41,308 bases of DNA from Diphasiastrum complanatum (taxonomy: Eukaryota; Streptophyta; Lycopodiopsida; Lycopodiales; Lycopodiaceae): the NCBI GenBank assembly GCA_029204225.1, contig MU835165.1:1-41308 (forward strand), in the 5' to 3' direction. Of the stretch, positions 22,017-33,210 are shown one piece after another (the first letter of the stretch is position 1; each line of letters starts with the position of its first letter). A model generated the notes under the pieces. The model was not told where the DNA came from. It searched no databases and saw only the letters and a program-made list of their open reading frames with translations. Made by a program: the position numbers and the translations under genes.

Positions 22017-24454
22017 TCAGAATAAGGTTTTCTTGGTCCGCCTTCGGTGGATCAAGTAGCCAGTGACGTCTTCCATAAAAGTTATTCGATCTATGTTTTT
22101 CAAGTCCTTGTGCGTGTGAAGAAACTTGTGTACCCCTGTTAGCCATTTCTGGTTGACCCATGCTTGAAATCGGCTCGTCCAAGGATCGCCAAGGAGTGCG
22201 GCTCGATAATAAACTCAAGCTATTGGTAGCTGATCTTCCACTTTTTTTGATGCTAACGCCTTATTAGGGTCAAAGAATATGGGTGGGAGAAAATCATCCC
22301 ACTTGGTCTCGATTCCCATTAGATGCTCCAAGTCTCAGGCGTAAGTGGTTGTTGCGTCTACATCCGTATTCCAACCATACTCGGATGAAATTCTTGGCCA
22401 ATTACAATTTTGGACAGTGATCTTGTCCAGAGGAGTGCCACATTCTGCCCATTTGGATCTTCGTGTGCATGGTAGGAAATGCGCGTTCACCCTGAGTTGT
22501 TGTGGACTCGTCACATACGGCCTGATGGCCACAAGGTCGCGCTCAAATAGCTGTTGGTGCCACTCTGGTTGTGGTGGGAGGGCAGGGAGTGCTTGCAGCT
22601 CGTTTCCCTTGATGGTATGTGATGAGACTGAAATTTGTCAGCCGCCTCTTGAAGACTCGTGGGGATATTTAGATAGGAACTTGTTAATTTTTTCTTCCAC
22701 GGATTTTGGGCATCGGAAGACGCAGCTGGCAGATATGGATCATGAGCCTCTAGATGTGGAGGCTTGGCCCTCCCCTTGGCTTTGGCTCTGATCTTGTCCT
22801 TGATTGTCCGTTTCTGTATCAGGAGGCCCTTGATCTTGTGCCCCCGATCCTTGATCTTGATCAATTTTTGCCCCTGTTGCTTGTTTTTCCATGTCCTTGG
22901 CTGGAGCTTGCCTGTGCAGCGTCAAAAACGGGTGGCGTTGGAATTACCACTGAGGCTAACTGAGGTTTCTGTTCCATAAACCTTTGACAAGCCTTGAGGG
23001 CTTGCTTTCCGTGGGCGAGCTCCTAATTTGCGCTTGACATATACTTGTCGAACTCCGCCTGGTAGTTGTTGAGTGTCTGGCTATATACCTGCACCTGATG
23101 CCTGAAGAGATTCATCTCTGCTTGGGAGAGTGGCCTTGAATCAGGTGCGGGTTGAGCTAACCAGGTGATTTTTTCCTGTTGTAAAGCTTGCACCTCCGTT
23201 CTAAGCCTTGCATTATTTGTTTCATAGATCTGTAGCTGTGCCTGGAGTGGGGCAAGTCTTGGGAGGCTTCTGCTTGAAGCTCTTGCACCTTTGTTGAAGC
23301 ATTCTTGATTGCTGCGAAGAGGCTTTCGATATACTAACTTAAGTTGTCTTCCTTTTCCTGCCGCTTCTGGATCTCCCGGTGCTCATCTACTCGTGTTGCT
23401 AAGCTATTAGCAGTTCATGCTGCAGCTTTTGGGTCTTGGATCGTAGTTGTGTGTTATTTTTGGCAAGTTGCAGTACCCGACTATCCAAGGAGGTTCTGGC
23501 TGCTATCGCATCCTGGATGAAGGTACCCAAGGCTTGGTAGGCCATCAATATATTTGTAGGGATAGCCACCACACTTGCGTTGACAGGGGCTTGTGTTGTC
23601 GCGGCCCCGACGACTTGCACTGTGTTGTCGTCATCTTCTATCAGCTTCTCCGGGGTTGTCTGGCCATCAGGTGCAGTGAGATCGGCACGATCTGGCGATG
23701 GCACAAATTGTGTCTGTACAAATGCATCATCAGGCAACGGTTTGTCGCCCTCGGCAAGCTTCGATGGAGAGGTGGGGGGTGTGAGGGAAGTTACACAGTA
23801 GGGGACCTACTGCGATATGATCACGAGAGTTAGGTTTGATAGAAATGGTTAGTTCATGAATAAGAAAAGTATGCCAATCGTATGACACTAATGTGGGGCC
23901 AGGGAATCCCAAAAAGGACTCCACAATCTGACTGAGCAACTTGGACTGGATTCGATCCTTTTGAAATGTTGAAACAAACAGGAAGTTGTTTAACAAGTGC
24001 GCCCCTATCTGGATTACTGGGTCCATGATAGTCTCTATCAGGTACCTGTTATTAGTTTGGATCGAAACCTCTTGGGCAATCTGGGTGATGAATGGCCTTA
24101 TCAAGGTCTTTGCCTACGATGGGAGTTTGGTTGACGATCACCAGACATTATGTTGACGGTGATCATTGAGTTAGTATTAATGCATACCTTGTACGTGGTA
24201 CTTTGGTACAAGAAGTGGAAACGCATCTTCCGCGCGTCCCAGGTGGTGTAAGCGTGAAGGGAAAGGCCCATGTTAATGTCAGAACTAAAAAGCGTTGGGT
24301 AAAAACCCATTGCTTCAAGAAGTGGACCAGCCATCTGAAGCCATGGTTTGATCAGGGCATCAGAAGGCAATGGCCAGATCAGGGTGGTGGATGGTATTTC
24401 GCACTGGATCACCTCCTTGGTGCTAGAGTCATCAAAGGAGGAAGAAAAGGCCAT
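22017..24454 (-). pseudogene. Unknown long ORF with coiled coil, decayed
   Basis: I do not recognise this protein. The ATG at 24454 is in good context (AACATGGCC) and opens MAFSSSFDDSSTKEVIQCEI, reading to about 24120. The next segment continues one frame over (ITQIAQEVSIQTNNRYLIET ... FPGPTLVSYDWHTFLIHE) to near 23760. The first frame then resumes (KLAEGDKPLPDDAFVQTQF) through AIAARTSLDSRVLQLAKNNT into a likely coiled coil near 23400. A Gln/Asp/Gly-rich stretch lies near 22800-22900. The end is WDDFLPPIFFDPNKALASKK and QAWVNQKWLTGVHKFLHTHK, with a stop at 22017. At least three frameshifts and some stops separate the parts. No RT, integrase, protease or zinc-knuckle motif was seen. It could be an orphan retroelement gag-like gene or a decayed host gene. 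Confidence 0.5.
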
Positions 24455-24720
24455 GTTAGCAGTGGTAGTTAGAGTTTGTTACAAGGAAAAGTGATAAAAA
24501 AATGACAGAAACGGTGAAAACGATAAAAAAGGCTTGGAAAAGTGGACAACAACGGAAAATGGGAAATGGATAGTGGCAACGATGGTATTGAGCACAGATC
24601 TGAGTTCAGAGAGTGCAGATGATGGCCAGTAAGAGTTTTGGTAGCAAACGGAGAACGTGGAAATTTTTCTTAAAATTTCAGCAGAGCTTTGCTAGGCAAA
24701 GTGACAAATGACTCGAATTC

Positions 24721-24734
24721 TACCCTTATATAGC
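24721..24734 (-). promoter_or_regulatory. TATA box upstream of the unknown ORF
   Basis: The minus strand reads GCTATATAAGGGTA, about 270 bases upstream of the ATG at 24454 and correctly oriented. Confidence 0.5.
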
Positions 24735-24759
24735 AAAATTTAGAGTGTGTATTAGGTGA

Positions 24760-25380
24760 AATCCACTTTTCCCAGCTTTGTTCCACCCAAATTTTTGTAG
24801 GGACCTTCTTCGCAAAATTCTAAGACATCAGAGAAGTCTACGAAGCTTCAGAAGGTGATTTGACTGCCCTGCAAAGGTTATGCAAGGGTTTAGACAGTCT
24901 ACGAGAATTGAACCCTTGCCATAAGTGATCTCTCGCACACAAAGGCAAAACTCATTTCATCTTTGAATGAATCTTTTGATACGTTTCGTCCTTGATTCTT
25001 GTAAAATTTTCCATACCAACTTTGATCTTGTCGAGCAAACCAACATAATAACTGCCATTATGAGCTATAAAGAAATGGTTGAGTCTCATTCATTCACCAT
25101 GTTGACAGTTCTTATGGTATATTCTCAAGTTTTCTCAACATGAAGCATAGATACTCGTGCCAATAGCTCTTCTATAGTTGCCATAGCTTTAGCAATAGAA
25201 TGCAATAGAGACAAGCGTCTGATGGAATCCATCAGTTTTTGTACAATTGGCGGTGTTTCACTTGACTTCATTGTTTTTTTTTTTAAGTTCAAAAAAACAA
25301 ACTAAATAATAAAAAACAATAGCCAAGAAGTTGTAATCCATCAAAAAACTAAGAGCAATGGAGAAAAAAAAAATGAGTGA
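24760..25380. other. Gene-free stretch
   Basis: No coding signature or clear repeat. It lies between the unknown ORF's promoter and a minus-strand copia LTR. Confidence 0.4.
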
Positions 25381-25386
25381 TCGATG

Positions 25387-26480
25387 TGTTGGAAAGAGAC
25401 AGGTCAAGTGAGTTGGTTCGACAAGTTGAAGACTGTAAGCGACTTATCGAGCACAACAGTATAAGCTTCTTTCGTATTGCATAACTATGTCTATCAATAT
25501 TGAACAAAGCTATAATGACAGAAGTCACGTTCAATCTTTTCGTAACCAACTTTGAAATCGTTAGTACTAAAGTGGATTCATAGCCAAACAATGATGTATT
25601 GAATAAATCAGACAAAACAATAAGATATTTATCAATTACAAATGATTACAGAGAAGCATACATTCTGACATGACGCAATAAGAAGATAGATTGATTCAGT
25701 AAGTAGCATGTACAAATCAGATGATGAGAGCACAAAGCAATTGTGGATGAAACCGCATATTCTAAGTTATCTCTAAGTAACTAAAAACTCTGTCTAATGC
25801 ACTTCTACTGATAAGCAGTAAGCGTGAATAGAAATACTGAGCTAATATAGAAACTAAGCTTCTAAAATGCTAGCTAAGATAGCATTTTATGATCATCTAT
25901 TTATACTGAAGCGATTAACGCGTATCTAGTAGGACAACTAATTAGGTCATAGATCGCAATAGCCAGTTGGCCATAAAGTGCTAGTATCCATCCAATTAGA
26001 ACTTTCCAGAAATTTACTTGCAAAGCAGGTAGGGAAAGTCTTTAGCTTCATATCAAGTGGATCAATAACTGTCTTTCATCAACATCGCCGATGTCTTCAA
26101 CTTTCGTCAACATCGTCGATAGGTCAGACGATGTCTGACATGTCGGAGCCACCTGTTGAGCAATTCCCGAGTATTTTTGCATATTGTGTGGAAACACTAA
26201 TAAACTGTAGAACTGCATCCAAGCTTAATGCTTTAGTAAAAATATTTGCTGTCATATCTTGCATTTGTCATATCTTGCGTTCGACAGTACTACAAGCTTA
26301 CCTCTTTGTTGAAAAATTTGCTTCTGACATAGTGATACTTAATATCAATGTGCTTACTCCTAGAATGAAATCTAGGGTTGGCTGATAAAACAATTGGCAC
26401 ATTGATTATCACAAAATAAAACTGTCGGAGAAACCAACATCCGAAAGTAACTTTCCAACCATATTACTTCCTTTGTAGCT
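25387..26480 (-). mobile_element. Minus-strand copia remnant A: LTR plus RNase H tail
   Basis: The LTR ends CTCTTTCCAACA at 25387. Over most of its length it is related to the LTR at 27274-28246 (shared passages around CAACTTTGAAATCGTTAGTA, TAGATTGATTCAGTAA and GATAAGCAGTAAGCG). Beyond about 26200 the minus strand encodes the copia RNase H C-terminus (MTANIFTKALSLDAV) and a scrap of SKSEYI..SQATKE. All reading frames are broken. Confidence 0.75.
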
Positions 26481-26640
26481 TGAGAGACTTTGATATACTC
26501 TGATTTAGTAGACGTGGAGTTTGGCCAACTCCCAGATTTTCCATGTTACCACATGCAAGTCCTCTAACAAAGCACTAGATTTGATATCAAATTTGTATGA
26601 GACTCAAGGTGTAACCACATGTTTGCACCTTTACACTTAG

Positions 26641-27265
26641 AATGTCTGATTCTATAGCCATCACTTCTCACATCAACAACTTCAAATCTTTGTTAGATCA
26701 ATTATCAGCTATGGATGTGCTATTCAAGATGATGATGCTATAATGACCTTGCTTTCTTCTTTACCAAAGTCCTACGAGCACTTTGATGTTATGATTTCCA
26801 CTCAACCTAACCTGACTCTTCAAAAGGTAATCGATCATCTTCTTCAAGAAGAAATGTAGAGAAAGACCAGTCTCCGTCAAAGACAAGTCGCTGGCCTTGT
26901 ACACCAAGAAGAAAGACAAATCCAAGGGCAAGAATCGAGTGTAGCAGCAACAACATTAGAAGCCTCAAACTCAGTCTGAGAGTTGTGGATCGCGCAAGAA
27001 ACTCTTCTGCAGGTATTGCAAGAGAGTCAACCACGACATCAGAGAGTGTCGTATCCGGATCTACAATGAGGCAAAGAAGGAACAACAACAACTGCAGCCA
27101 TCTTCTACAAATGCGGAGGAATTTAAGGAGCACACCTCTGATGAAGACAAACATCAGAACTATTAATGGCTTACAATAGTAGCAACGAGGACTAAGATTG
27201 TTGGTACCTGGACAATGGCGTTGATACCCAATACATGACTCCTCAAAGGCAGTGGTTTACTAAGT
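26641..27265 (+). pseudogene. Plus-strand copia gag-protease fragment
   Basis: Reads MSDSIAITSHINNFKSLLDQ, then in another frame AIMTLLSSLPKSYEHFDVMI and LTLQKVIDHLLQEEM*. An intact zinc knuckle CRYCKRVNHDIREC (CX2CX4HX4C) follows, then WYLDNGVDTQYMTPQRQWF, a protease site with DNG in place of DSG. It stops where the minus-strand LTR begins at 27274. It is opposite in orientation to the copia pieces on both sides. Confidence 0.85.
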
Positions 27266-27273
27266 ACGAAGCT

Positions 27274-28246
27274 TGTTGGAAAGAGGTGTGTGAAAAGATA
27301 GATCGAATAGAATCGAATAAAAAGAACTCGAACGACAAGAAAGAAAACTTATCGTGCGCAACAGAATAAACTATCTTTCACTTTCTCTATGCATGACTTC
27401 AAACAAAAAAATATGATAGAAATCATGTTCGATCTTATAGTAACTGACTTTGAAATCATTAGTACTACAGTGATTACATAGCCAAACAGTAAAGCATTGA
27501 ATTATCAGACAAATAGTAAGAGATTATCAGTTACAAAGGCATTGCAAAAAAGCATTCATACTGACATGATACTGAACGCAATAAATGATAGATTGATTCA
27601 GTAAAAGAAACAAATCAGAATGGAAATGAGCACAAAGGAATTTCGGATCAAAGCCGCATGCTTTGAGCTATCTATAAGTAACTGTAACTCTGTCTGAGTT
27701 AAGCACTTCCTCTAATAAGCAGTAAGCGCAATAGCAAACTCTAAATCAACTCTAAGAACTGAGCTAGAATGCTCAAGAGTGTTCAAGCTCGCAGACTTGA
27801 GAGAGAGAAAGCTAACTATTCAATATTTGCTGATCTCTTGATCGCATTGTTAAGATGTAGAAATATGAGCAGCTATTTATACTAAGCAAAATGTCACAAC
27901 ATCCAATAGTAGGACAAACTAATTAGGTCGCAATCATAATGGATAGTGAGCTGGCATCCATTCAGTTGAATCTTCTCAATAATTTACTTGCTAAATGGTT
28001 AGGGCAAGTCTGGAGCTTCAATTCGAGTGGAATGCTAACTGTCAATCAACCAACATGCCGAAGTGGCCGAAGTCTCCGAAGTCATCAAAGTCTTCGAGTT
28101 TGTCGATGGTGTCAATAAACGTTGTGAGCCATTTCTGAGTAGTTCTTGTAGACTGTGGTAGAAACACAAAGAAAACTACAGGTCTGGATAAGAATTGGAT
28201 AAGGTTAAAATGTCGATTAGTCGATTAGTAGTAGAATAATCTAATA
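27274..28246 (-). mobile_element. Minus-strand copia LTR B
   Basis: On the minus strand it runs from TATTAG at 28246 to ...CTTTCCAACA at 27274. A polypurine tract precedes its start. It is related to the LTR in remnant A but not, by eye, to the LTR at 30064-31135. Confidence 0.65.
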
Positions 28247-28256
28247 CTCTCCCTTA
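28247..28256 (-). other. Polypurine tract before LTR B
   Basis: The minus strand reads TTAAGGGAGAG directly before the LTR. This is the usual plus-strand primer site of LTR elements. Confidence 0.6.
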
Positions 28257-29995
28257 ATCTGAATCCATGAATGCCTTGACTTTCAAACTTAGTTCTGCAC
28301 AGAACTTTCTGTGTGCATCCAAGCTTAATGCTTTGGTAAAAATATCTGTTGTCATATCTTGCATTCGACAGTGCTGCAATCTGACCTCTTTGTCGAGAAC
28401 TTGCTTCTGACACAATGATACTTAAAATTAATGTGCTTACTCATGGAATGAATCCTAGGTTGGCTGACAAGGCAATGGCACTTTGATAATCACAAAATAA
28501 TAATGTCGGAGCATATTGGTTCAGACCGATATCTGAAAGTAAGTTCCACAACCAAATAGCTTCTTTTGTAGCTTGTGAGGCTGCGATATACTCTGATTTT
28601 GTAGAAGATAGAGCTATTGAAGATTGCTTGCGACTGTTTCTAGGAAATTGACCATTGTTGAGGAAGAATGTAAATCTAGAAGTGGATTTACGAGGAGTCC
28701 TACATCTCTTGCCCAACTTGCATCTATGTAACCACTAAGTAAATTGAGTTTGTCATTGTCAACTACTCCATAGACAAATGCAAAAATCCATAGTAGCTTG
28801 AAGATATCTCATAACTCCTGATAAGAGCCTCCAATGTGTTATACCAGGGTTAGTCATAAATTGACTTAGGGAGCTGACTACAAAAAGTTATGTCTGGCCT
28901 GGTACAGATCATTGCGTACATAAGAGATCCTATTATCGAGTGATGCGGATACTCACACATCTGCTCCTTCTCTTTGATTATTTGGGGACATTGGTCCTTC
29001 AACAATTTGAGACCTTGGGTTCCATTGGTGAAAGAGCTAACTTGCAATTAACTAGATTATATCTGACTAACATATTGTAGATATACCTCTGCTGAGTAAT
29101 GTAGATCAACTTTCAATTTCCATCTCTGTGGATTTGAATACAAAGGCAAAAATGAGCTTCACCCAAATCGGTCATGTCGAATTCAGAAGATAGCATTGCC
29201 TTGTCTTCGTTTATCAAATCGATATTGTTGCCAAAGAGCAATGTGTGGTCCCACATATAAAGTGATAATGATAAAAGATTGTGGCATTATCTTGAAGTAA
29301 ACATTCGAATCTGAAGAGCTTGGCGTATAGCCATGATCAATAAGAAAAGTATTGATCCTTTGAACCATGCTCGAGCAGATTGCTTCAAGCCATAAGTGTC
29401 CTATGGAGTTTACCACAATGATTGTGTTTACCTTCGATATATAACCTTCGGGTTGCACCATGTAATGCCTTCTTCAATAAATCCATTAAGATATGGTGTC
29501 TGTACATCCATTTGTCTGTTGCAACAGCAAACGATAATAAAAGTCGAATAGAAGAATACTTGACTACTGGAATGAAGTCTCAGTGTAATCGATGTTGTAT
29601 ACCTGAGAAAATCCTCTAGTGACAAGTTGAGCTTTTCTTCTGTCGATGCTCCGTCTGCTTTGTACTTGACTTTGAAAATCCATTTGCAATCAACTATGTT
29701 TCTGCTAACAGGTAATTCGACAATCGTCCATGTCTGGTTCTTGATAAGAGATGAATACTCTTTATCCATAGCTTCTTTCCAGAGATCGGAATCGGGCTGA
29801 TTGAGTGCCTCTTCGACAGTCGTCAGCTCCTGAACAAGGTAGGATGTAGACTCATCGATATACCTGATAGGTGGTCTGCTAGCTCTTGATGATCTTCTGG
29901 GTAATAGAGGAAGTTGATCATTTTTCATCATGCTATAGTTGTCGAACTAAAACATCATCTTGGATTCGTCGTTGATATGTTGTTCATCAAAAGTA
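28257..29995 (-). pseudogene. Copia element D reverse transcriptase-RNase H, broken
   Basis: From right to left: LPRRSSRASRPPIRYIDEST leads into RT (NQPDSDLWKEAMDKEYSSLI, NIVDCKWIFKVKYKADG); MVQPEGYISK; a degenerate catalytic loop ITLYVGPHIALW where YVDD is expected; HHSIIGSLMYAMICTRPDIT; and RNase H (SRKQSSIALSSTKSEYIAAS, QATKEAIWLWNLLSDIGLN, CDYQSAIALS). Several frameshifts break it. Its 5' side is fused directly to a primer-binding site and LTR of a different family, so gag, protease and integrase are missing. Confidence 0.85.
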
Positions 29996-30045
29996 GATGA
30001 GCTTGGACCTGCAATGGGAATAGTCGACTGAGGGAACTTCGTGTT

Positions 30046-30058
30046 GGCTTTGATACCA
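30046..30058 (-). other. Copia primer-binding site (minus strand)
   Basis: The minus strand reads TGGTATCAAAGCC, five bases after the LTR end CCACCAACA. It is the same sequence as the site of copia element 2. Confidence 0.8.
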
Positions 30059-30063
30059 ATTTT

Positions 30064-31135
30064 TGTTGGTGGTTCGTGAGATGAAAATATCAGCTCTGAT
30101 ACACATTTGTTTGGGTGAATGCCTATAGATGAAAGACTACAATAATGATAGATGAAAGAACGGGAATAACTGTGTCTAACAGGATCATGGGATTACTTAG
30201 AGAACGGAGATTACGAGATGTTCTTTTGTGTTGAATAAGATTATCAGTGTAGGAGTCTTAGACTGCCATGAAAGAGAGATTGCAGAAACGATTAGGCGTC
30301 TGAGACAGCCATGCAATTCTCTAATGCTGATAATCTAATATGAAGAGAAATGTAGAAATAATTTACGCGTCAGAGATAGCCATACATTTCTCTTTATATT
30401 GATGTTTGTGTAAGAGGAGTGAGAGTTAATTCATTCAACAAGAAATGCAAAATGATGTAGAACAGTAGCAAATCTGTATAATAATGTTGTAGTAACAACA
30501 ATCAGACCACCCTGGTCATTTGATCTATGTCTGATCATCCTCTGATGCTGATTTCTGATCTATCTGATGCTTCTCATATCTTCAATCGCTCATTTACATT
30601 TATGAAAACTGAAAGATCTTGGATTATTCTAGCTTTACATTTACAAGATCGCTTACCAGCTGATTAACTGACTAATTAGAATAGTTGTTATTGGAGCGTG
30701 AAGACGTAGACAGCCTAGGAGGAATCTTGTGTATTTCTGCAGAGTCTCGTATTTTTCGCCTGTGTGGAATCCCGTGTAAAACTGCAATGTCGGGTTTTCG
30801 CCTGCGTAAAATCCCATGTAAAACTGCGATGTCGAGTTTTTTGCCTGTCAGAAACGCATGTAAAAATGCAGTGTCGCATTTTTCACATTTCTGAAAGTGT
30901 TTGAAATGGCCTAAAACCTGAGTAACACAAGTGTCCACAAAATAAAGGTGACATTGTTAGGTTTTTTTCACCTATCAAAAATTGTGAGAAAAAATGCAGA
31001 TTGTAGCGACAATCAGTCTAAAAATGCGGACTGTTGAAAAACAGTTCATTGTCTACAGGTTTCATTTGAGAGAGTAAAATTGAGAGAAGGAAGGAGGGCA
31101 GTTAGGAAGAATAGGAGTAAGATTAAACTCCAACA
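30064..31135 (-). mobile_element. Copia LTR C (1072 bp), shared by two internal regions
   Basis: On the minus strand it begins TGTTGGAG at 31135, directly after a polypurine tract, and ends CACCAACA at 30064, directly before a primer-binding site. Its downstream part (CATGGCTGTCTCAGACGCCT and around) is related to the copia 2 LTR. The U3 side carries about 43-bp subrepeats. Copia sequence lies on both sides, so it is the 3' LTR of one body and the 5' LTR of another. Confidence 0.8.
30721..30893. repeat. Four ~43-bp subrepeats in LTR C (TGTCGCA family, copy 2)
   Basis: Units at 30721-30765, 30766-30807, 30808-30850 and 30851-30893, each of the form xxAATCCCxTGTAAAACTGCA-TGTCG-TTTTCGCCTG. On the minus strand they encode a spurious repeat peptide (KxDIAVLHGI). 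Arrays like this in U3 are often enhancer repeats. Confidence 0.85.
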
Positions 31136-31144
31136 CTCCTCCTT
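31136..31144 (-). other. Polypurine tract before LTR C
   Basis: The minus strand reads AAGGAGGAG immediately before TGTTGGAG. It fixes the 5' edge of the LTR. Confidence 0.75.
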
Positions 31145-32530
31145 AAGCTTATTGCTATGAATCTGAACTGCAATTGAGATTTATCATTTCTACTAAGGTA
31201 GAATATTTATCTCTAGACAATGGCTTTGTCAAATTATCAGCCAACATACTGTTTGTATGACAGTCACTTAGTACAACATCTTTATTTAGAACTTTCTCTC
31301 TAAGAAAATGGAACTAAACTTCTATATGTTTAGCTCTAGCATGAGTATGTGGGTTCAAAGATAGAGCTATGCAGCTTTGATTGTCACACTGGAGTATTGT
31401 TGGACCGATCTATGAGAATTGCAGATCCTGTATTAGCCTTCTTAGCCAAATTATCTCCTTCACTACTGATGTAGCTGCAACATATTCGGATTTTGTGGAG
31501 GATAACGAAATGCATTTCTGCTTTCAGTTGTTCCATGAAATGGGTCCTCCTGCAAGGGACACAAATATAACGTGATGGGATTTTTTGGTATCCACGTCTC
31601 CTGCCAAATAACAGTGACTCAATCTATATAGTATCCATGTCTCTTTTCGAGTGCAAGCATCTTATTGTCCTATCAAAACTCTACATTGATTATATTCGAA
31701 TTCTACTCTATGTCCTAGATCAAATAATTTCTACTTTGTTGATAGATTAGGTACATAAAGAACTTTAGAGAGTAGCTTGAATTGATCATTCTAGAAGCGT
31801 AATCTTATAGTGCCTTTACCTTCGATGGCATGTAATCTTGTTATCACCGAGGGTGAACATTACTCTCTGGTACTGTAAGACATATAGGGCAGTCAATATG
31901 ACTGGTCTCCAAAATCAAGAAATCATGCACTATCATCGGATGTTTTTTTATTATTGATCATGAATGCATCATCATCAACTTCTTGACTAGAGGCATGAGA
32001 CATCTTTGTAGCTGCATTCGCTTGTTGATTAGAATGCTTCTTGCTATTGTTCTTGGCTTTCAATGTCTTGCAAATTTTGAATCTTGTAATTGGTGTGCTT
32101 GCAGTACTTCCAGAACATCTTCTTCTTTGTTTATAGATTCGATGACTACTCTCGATTCTAGATCGGCTTCCAGGTCTTTCTTCTTCTGCTTCTTTGAGTC
32201 TTTGTTTGCATATAGAGTGTGCAAATCTGTATTAAACAAAATAAAACTTCATTCCTTCGATTGTCATCCTACAACAACATAGTGATTACTCTAGAGAGAG
32301 TTAGATCTGAGTGTGTTGTTACGATCATCACCCAGTTTCTGTACGTAGATGGCAGGCTTGATAACAATGTTATAATTGCGTCTTGATTGTTGATGACTGG
32401 ACATTGACCATCTTGTTGGATTATCTCGTTTACTCTCCTAAATCCTATGTTAATCTGCCTCCATTCATGTTGCTGTATTTTACTGTGTTGTCGCACAGTC
32501 TGCATATTTACATGTAAAATAAGATAGGCG
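31145..32530 (-). pseudogene. Copia element C remnant: gag, protease scrap and RNase H, internal deletion
   Basis: From right to left: gag (NNQDAIITLLSSLPSTYRNW, LTLSRVITMLL), a damaged zinc knuckle (FWKYCKHTNYKIQ), and a passage like the protease-integrase link (PNLST.KLFDLGHRVEFEYN). It then jumps to RNase H (YLAGDVDTKKSHHVIFVSLA, GGPISWN, LSSTKSEYVAATSVVKE, LQCDNQSCIALSLNPHTHAR, MLADNLTKPLSRDKY). Integrase and RT are absent. Many stops. Confidence 0.85.
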
Positions 32531-33205
32531 AATAAAACCAACTGTCTGCATAAGTACCAAGTAAATTTTCATAGGACACTGGTTTTTTACACGTGATTTG
32601 TCATAGGCGAAAAAGGTGACACTGCCCTACAATGCAATAGGGTGCCCTTATAGAAAATCGAAAGCACCCCTGTAGATCAATTCTTAAGGCATTTGTCAAA
32701 GTGTCGCATTTTTCGCATCTTCACCAACGTTCAATTCGTGAAGGCTGACGTCGCGGCTTTCTCACGCTCATCCCATTCAAACTGTGCAATCAGATTTGAC
32801 AACGATAGCAGCTACCCACGATCTCCTATATACAGCACATCCACCTTTGTACTTTCTTCATCTGCACACCTGTAACATTATGTAATAAATTGAATGCCCA
32901 TCTGTGTATTCAACAATAAGAAAACAAACAACGTGTGTGTGATAATAGCATCATAAGTTTATCAGAGAGAGACGAAGTAGATGCTTTCGCACATCGATTA
33001 TTTGTATTGTCAGTAATAGGTTTATTCCTTTCACAGATTGGATTAGTCTTGTGAAGCACACGGTTTCATCCGCTATTGTCTTGTGCTCACCAGCATTATT
33101 GACCTGTATATTTTGCTATACTTAATCTGATTACAACTCTGTTTGTTCTACGTTCAGATTTGCGTCAATATTGCTATGCTTTTCTACATTCTGTCCGACT
33201 CTCTT
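32485..33205 (+). mobile_element. LTR-like region with TGTCGCA motifs (copy 3)
   Basis: Contains TTGTCGCACAGTCTGCAT (near 32492), GGCGAAAAAGGTGACACTGC and GTGTCGCATTTTTCGCATC (32701), then a CTCCTATATACAGC TATA-like box near 32822-32832 and a TTATGTAATAAATTGAATG polyadenylation-like stretch. This looks like U3-R of a plus-strand LTR. Its ends are not defined. Confidence 0.45.
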
Positions 33206-33210
33206 GTTGC

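Noticed and set aside
22345-22979. Plus-strand frames such as the 148-codon one at 22345-22791
   Set aside because: They overlap the minus-strand unknown reading frame, whose pieces form a longer ordered protein with start and TATA box. The plus frames have no such context.
30672-30938. Repeat protein (KxDIAVLHGI units) on the minus strand
   Set aside because: The frame is created by the 43-bp LTR subrepeats, which differ in length by non-multiples of three elsewhere; no start context or conservation evidence.
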